Shown piece by piece: positions 61,647 through 64,000 of a DNA stretch of 64,000 bases. Numbering within the stretch: the stretch's first letter is position 1; each line of letters opens with the position of its first letter. The position numbers and the translations under genes are program-made. Source of the stretch: CAXBNB01 sp049115735 (GTDB taxonomy: Bacteria; Bacteroidota; Bacteroidia; Cytophagales; Cyclobacteriaceae); contig JAGDZP010000044.1 in the NCBI GenBank assembly GCA_049115735.1, positions 21,516 through 85,515 on the forward strand, in the 5' to 3' direction. The notes under the pieces were generated by a model. It was not told where the DNA came from. It made no database searches and was given only the letters and a program-made list of their open reading frames with translations.

Positions 61647-62657
61647 ATGAACATCAAACAAGCCAAGGAGCGATTCGCTTTGTGGGGGCTACTCGCTCTC
61701 CTAGGCTTTGAACCTGACCAAAAGAAGTCTAAAGGAAACGATCTTTGGTATAAATCTCCATTCCGTCCGGGAGAAGAAATACCAAGTTTTCATATTGATA
61801 AACAATTTAATATCTGGAAAGACTTTGGTCTTGGAGAAAAAGGTGGAGATCTGATCGCCTTTGTTAGAAAATACCTTGAATACAATGGGAAAGCATCATC
61901 TGCGTCGGACGCTCTTCAATGGTTGAGAGAATTGGATGGTTCTGCACAAATTACGGTTCCTCAATATAGGCACTCTGATCTACAGCCAGTTTTAAGGCAA
62001 TCCAGGGAGCCCGCATATAAGATTTTAGCTAACACTCCTCTTAAAAGCCCCGTGCTTTTTGAATACCTTAAAAAAAGGAGAATTAACTTCCCCTGTGCAA
62101 AAAGACACCTGAGACAGTTGTATTTTATGCACAACAAGACCAAAAAGAAGATCTTCGGATTTGGATTCCGAAACAGGTCAGGTGACTATGACTTTGGCAA
62201 TCCTTTAGGTTTCAAATCTTGTTTGGGCAAAAAGGATATTTCGTATATAGCTGGAACGGCAGCCAATGATACAGTCGAAGTATTTGAAGGCTTTATGGAT
62301 TATTTAACCCGACTTACTATTCAAGGTCATACAGAATTAGAAAATGATGTTGTGGTCTTAAATTCGACAAGTATGGTTCATGATTTGGTAGATCTCATTG
62401 CTGATTATAAATATAAGCATGTTTTGCTATGGCTAGACAATGACCCCTCAGGTAAAAAGGCCGATGGTTTTGCAAGGGAAAACCTCATTACTCCAAAAAT
62501 CAGCCTCACTTCGATGAATCCAGTCTATAAGGGTTACAAAGATCTGAATCAGTGGCACATGGATTCTACTCTAGGCATTGATGCCAAAAAGCTTCTTATT
62601 CACAATTCACTAAATAATCAATCGACAGACGAACTCAGTCCCTGTCTACCTCGATGA
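61647..62657 (+). CDS. Primase-like protein: zinc-less CHC2-type N-terminus plus toprim domain
   Basis: 336 residues. The N-terminus follows the pattern of DnaG CHC2 domains (Y-K-S-P-F-R-P-G-E-E-I-P-S-F-H-I, then W-K-D-F-G-L-G-E-K-G-G-D-L-I-A-F-V). The Cys/His zinc ligands are replaced, so no zinc site is expected. The toprim domain has the conserved Glu in V-E-V-F-E-G-F-M-D-Y and the D-x-D motif in L-L-W-L-D-N-D-P-S-G-K-K-A. Proteins of this type are common on Bacteroidota conjugative elements and plasmids and act in DNA replication or mobilisation. The last codons (P-C-L-P-R) lie inside the arm of the inverted repeat at 62636-62776, so the natural C-terminus may have been altered. Confidence 0.82.
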   Translation: MNIKQAKERFALWGLLALLGFEPDQKKSKGNDLWYKSPFRPGEEIPSFHIDKQFNIWKDFGLGEKGGDLIAFVRKYLEYNGKASSASDALQWLRELDGSAQITVPQYRHSDLQPVLRQSREPAYKILANTPLKSPVLFEYLKKRRINFPCAKRHLRQLYFMHNKTKKKIFGFGFRNRSGDYDFGNPLGFKSCLGKKDISYIAGTAANDTVEVFEGFMDYLTRLTIQGHTELENDVVVLNSTSMVHDLVDLIADYKYKHVLLWLDNDPSGKKADGFARENLITPKISLTSMNPVYKGYKDLNQWHMDSTLGIDAKKLLIHNSLNNQSTDELSPCLPR

Positions 62658-62776
62658 TTTCTTGAGCGTCTTTCCTGGCGAGCAGGAAACCGGGCTTTCA
62701 GTACTCGCTCTCTTACTCCCATTCCACCGCAAGCTCAAACAAAACTTCAATCTCTACCTGCGGTAGACAGGCCTGA
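62636..62776. repeat. Long inverted repeat with nested hairpins after the primase-like gene
   Basis: CCTGTCTACC at 62641-62650 is the exact reverse complement of GGTAGACAGG at 62762-62771. After one mismatch, TCAG/CTGA extends the pairing to 15 positions. Inside lie a 7-bp hairpin TTTCCTG-GCGAG-CAGGAAA (62671-62689) and a competing 6-bp hairpin TCTACC-TGC-GGTAGA (62753-62767). The whole could fold as a branched structure of about 140 nt in RNA or single-stranded DNA. It covers most of the first half of the gene-free stretch 62658-62966. The rest of that stretch shows no clear feature except the ribosome-binding site of the SSB gene. Confidence 0.6.
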
Positions 62777-62966
62777 CGCAGATTTTCCTTTCATTCCGAT
62801 ACGTTGCGTTTCATAATTACCACAGTCACTTTTCCTTTTCAACAGCAAACCGGCTGTTTTCCATATATCTGCAAGTGTGGTCCATTCTTCTTTTTTTATT
62901 TTTTCTTGAAAAACTTGTAGAAATCATGACTATAGAACTTCCAACCAACTTTCTAAGGAGACAATC

Positions 62967-63311
62967 ATATCTAAAAACAATGAAGTAACACTTATTGGCA
63001 ATATCGGCGCTGAACCCAAAGTCATAGACAAGAATGATAAATTGTTTGTCGTGTTTTCCCTGGCCACACAAGACAGCTACAAAGACGACAATGATGAGTG
63101 GCAGAAGAAAGACCCAATCTGGCACAACAACCTGTTGGCTTTTAACACTTCTGCAATAAACAAAGCCAAAGAGCTATCCAAAGGCGAAAGGATCAGAATC
63201 ACAGGTTCTCTTTCTTATCGACCATTTGAAACAACCATTGATGGAGACAAAACTGTCAACAAAAATGAAGCATCCATCATTGTGGCTTCTATTGAAAAGG
63301 CTCCTCTTTGA
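62967..63311 (+). CDS. ssb: Single-stranded DNA-binding protein with apparent ATA start
   Basis: 114 residues of OB-fold SSB type: E-V-T-L-I-G-N-I-G-A-E-P-K-V at the start, then F-V-V-F-S-L-A-T-Q-D and W-H-N-N-L-L-A-F, then K-G-E-R-I-R-I-T-G-S-L-S-Y-R-P-F. The acidic C-terminal tip of chromosomal SSBs is absent, as in many element-borne versions. The frame is open upstream but has no ATG, GTG or TTG before residue 26 of this reading. A strong AAGGAG (62955-62960) stands six bases before ATA-TCT-AAA. The gene at 63534 has AAGGAG with the same six-base spacing before ATG. The ATG therefore seems to have changed to ATA, which would permit only weak translation. It is listed as a probable gene with start damage. 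Confidence 0.75.
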   Translation: MSKNNEVTLIGNIGAEPKVIDKNDKLFVVFSLATQDSYKDDNDEWQKKDPIWHNNLLAFNTSAINKAKELSKGERIRITGSLSYRPFETTIDGDKTVNKNEASIIVASIEKAPL

Positions 63312-63406
63312 TGAACGCTGCATTGCTTTTGATTATGTTTGGTATAGTCATACCTTTTGGAGCAATGTATTCAGAACGGCCAGGTTTATGCTATTGCCGT
63401 TCTCAT

Positions 63407-63491
63407 TCAAATGCTCGCTCCCGCAAGCGGTCACCAGCTGCAAGCAGCTTCTCGCTTGATTTGAGTGCTCACTCTGATCAATAGCATTTGA
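63407..63491. repeat. Branched palindromic element between SSB and the next gene
   Basis: TCAAATGCT (63407-63415) pairs exactly with AGCATTTGA (63483-63491). Between them are three small hairpins: CCG-CAAG-CGG (63421-63430), AGCTG-CAAG-CAGCT (63436-63449) and a compound one (TGAT/ATCA around GAGT-GCTC-ACTC, 63457-63480). Two loops are the same tetranucleotide CAAG. The layout resembles a closed multi-arm structure and sits 31 bp before the ribosome-binding site of the 63534 gene. The rest of 63312-63533 holds nothing else I can identify. Confidence 0.55.
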
Positions 63492-63533
63492 CCTGAGTAT
63501 CCGTCAGAAACATTTAACCAAAAGGAGATTATC

Positions 63534-63749
63534 ATGACTGACCAAACTACAAAAAACCAACCTGACTTCAATGTTTACCACGTCAAAGACCTTGGCTCTG
63601 GCAATGCCCACTGGACACAGGTAGGTGCCGCCTGGGCCAATAAAGATGGCGAAGAAGATTACTTCGCTTTTGCTTCTCTATATTTCTTAAGGTCATTCTT
63701 CAAGTTGTTGGAAAATCTTATTGTATGCCCTTGGATTATACCTGTATAA
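63534..63749 (+). pseudogene. Truncated small mobile-element protein
   Basis: The ORF has a strong AAGGAG six bases before its ATG. The first 40 or so residues (for example P-D-F-N-V-Y-H-V-K-D, then A-H-W-T-Q-V-G-A-A-W-A-N-K-D-G) resemble a small conserved protein often carried by conjugative elements, in which K-D-G is followed by a beta-rich half. Here the sequence turns into unrelated residues (F-A-S-L-Y-F-L-R-S...) from about position 63660, exactly where the antisense frame of another small ORF begins. This suggests a recombination junction that cut the gene. The family match is from memory of the motif, not a search. Confidence 0.5.
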
Positions 63750-63805
63750 CCTTCTAGTATAGATTTTTTGAGTTCAGAAAGAGTGGCAGCAGGCGATTTA
63801 TTCAT
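63659..63805 (-). CDS. Small hypothetical protein near the tRNA
   Basis: 48 residues from the ATG at 63803-63805: M-N-K-S-P-A-A-T-L-S-E-L-K-K-S-I-L-E, then I-I-Q-G-H-T-I-R-F-S-N-N-L, ending K-Y-R-E-A-K-A-K. It is helical and basic at the end, as in small antitoxin or DNA-binding proteins, but no family is recognised. It overlaps the tail of the truncated plus-strand ORF. The 176 bp between its start and the tRNA hold only the terminator hairpin. Confidence 0.3.
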   Translation of the reverse strand: MNKSPAATLSELKKSILEGYTGIIQGHTIRFSNNLKNDLKKYREAKAK

Positions 63806-63948
63806 TATTAATAATTTATACGTAAGAATATGAAAATACTGTAGACAACCAAAGACCTCTAATATTAACAACCAAAATATAGAATATAGCAAAATGATAC
63901 TTATCGAGTTCTAAAATGAAATACCTATGGTGCAATGGCTATAAAACG

Positions 63949-63977
63949 AAAAAACCCCTATATTACATATAAGGGTT
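63949..63977 (-). terminator. Intrinsic terminator behind the tRNA gene
   Basis: On the minus strand AACCCTTATAT and ATATAGGGGTT pair over 11 bp (one G-U) with a 3-nt loop and run into six T (A-run 63949-63954 on the plus strand). It begins 5 bp after the tRNA 3' end and is the natural stop for that transcript. Confidence 0.8.
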
Positions 63978-63981
63978 CTTG

Positions 63982-64000
63982 TAGCGAAGACGGGAGTTGA
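63982..64000 (-). tRNA. 3' end of a tRNA gene, cut by window edge
   Basis: On the minus strand the window begins inside a T-loop (T-C-A-A-C-T), followed by T-stem half CCCGT, acceptor half CTTCGCT and discriminator A at 63982. No CCA is encoded, as usual for this phylum. The identity cannot be told because the anticodon is outside the window. The terminator lies directly behind it. Fit to the tRNA pattern is good but only 19 bases are visible. Confidence 0.6.

Larger units (their letters stand above)
61647..63981. mobile_element. Probable remnant of an integrative element next to a tRNA gene
   Basis: The genes in this stretch (toprim/primase-like, SSB, a small truncated gene) belong to the usual accessory set of conjugative or integrative elements. 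They are separated by structured non-coding DNA and end at the 3' end of a tRNA gene, the classic integration site. No integrase, relaxase or transfer gene is visible, and two of the genes look damaged, so the element is probably decayed or only its edge is seen. Borders are approximate. Confidence 0.45.

Noticed and set aside
1..64000. CRISPR arrays, insertion sequences with transposase, rRNA genes
   Set aside because: No regularly spaced repeats, transposase-like ORFs or rRNA-like sequence were seen.

Overview
The window looks like the genome of a low-GC marine Bacteroidota, probably a Cytophagales-type organism. The signs are a SusC/SusD pair, type IX secretion (T9SS) C-terminal sorting domains, many Sec signal peptides and lipoproteins, and sulfatases with C-x-P-S-R active sites. 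Nearly all of positions 639-61357 reads as one large polysaccharide utilization locus (PUL). The last 2.4 kb looks like the decayed end of a mobile element beside a tRNA gene. All family calls come from motif reading without a database search.

Layout. (1) 1-435: truncated DoxX-like membrane protein. (2) 725-9928, plus strand: PQQ-like beta-propeller protein, two sulfatases, a PQQ alcohol-dehydrogenase-type enzyme with a C-terminal heme c domain, a His-rich mini membrane protein and an SMP-30 lactonase. (3) 9940-25573, minus strand: Tat-exported aldo/keto reductase, T9SS-secreted sulfatase, an internally deleted propeller remnant, esterase, two propeller proteins, a second remnant, GH92 alpha-mannosidase and a large CxxCH protein. 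(4) 25758-27581, plus strand: exported Nudix-like protein and erythromycin-esterase-like protein. (5) 46286 down to 27592, minus strand: lipoprotein, SusC, SusD, GH99-like protein, second lipoprotein, an internal terminator, two paralogous lyase-like proteins, a CBM-like lipoprotein, an NTF2-like lipoprotein, acyl-CoA dehydrogenase, a second CxxCH protein and a hypothetical. (6) 46729-47763: LacI-type regulator. (7) 47960-61357, plus strand: DMT-type sugar permease, aldehyde dehydrogenase, CoA transferase, enoyl-CoA hydratase, GH88, a fourth propeller protein (lipoprotein), an Nramp-related transporter and a third CxxCH protein. (8) 61647-64000: toprim/primase-like gene, SSB whose start codon appears to be ATA, a truncated small gene, two strongly structured spacers, a terminator and the 3' end of a tRNA.

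The locus is tied together by a repeated palindrome, ACACGTGT inside an ideal ATATTACACGTGTAATAT. It occurs in front of nearly every transcription unit of the cluster (639, 10995, 22405, 25600, 46519, 46550, 47872, and a weaker copy at 50429). Its central CG and perfect dyad fit a LacI-family operator, and the only regulator present is the LacI-type gene at 46729-47763.

Working model (inference): a sulfated, uronate- and mannose-containing glycan is bound and imported by SusCD. It is desulfated, cut by the lyase-like paralogs and finished by GH88 and GH92. An unusual oxidative layer accompanies this: four PQQ-like propellers, three large single-CxxCH secreted proteins, a PQQ-dehydrogenase/lactonase pair and an aldehyde dehydrogenase. 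An acyl-CoA module (esterase, CoA transferase, acyl-CoA dehydrogenase, enoyl-CoA hydratase) suggests that acyl decorations are also consumed. The CxxCH family, the two lyase-like proteins and the propeller expansion are the least explained and most interesting parts.
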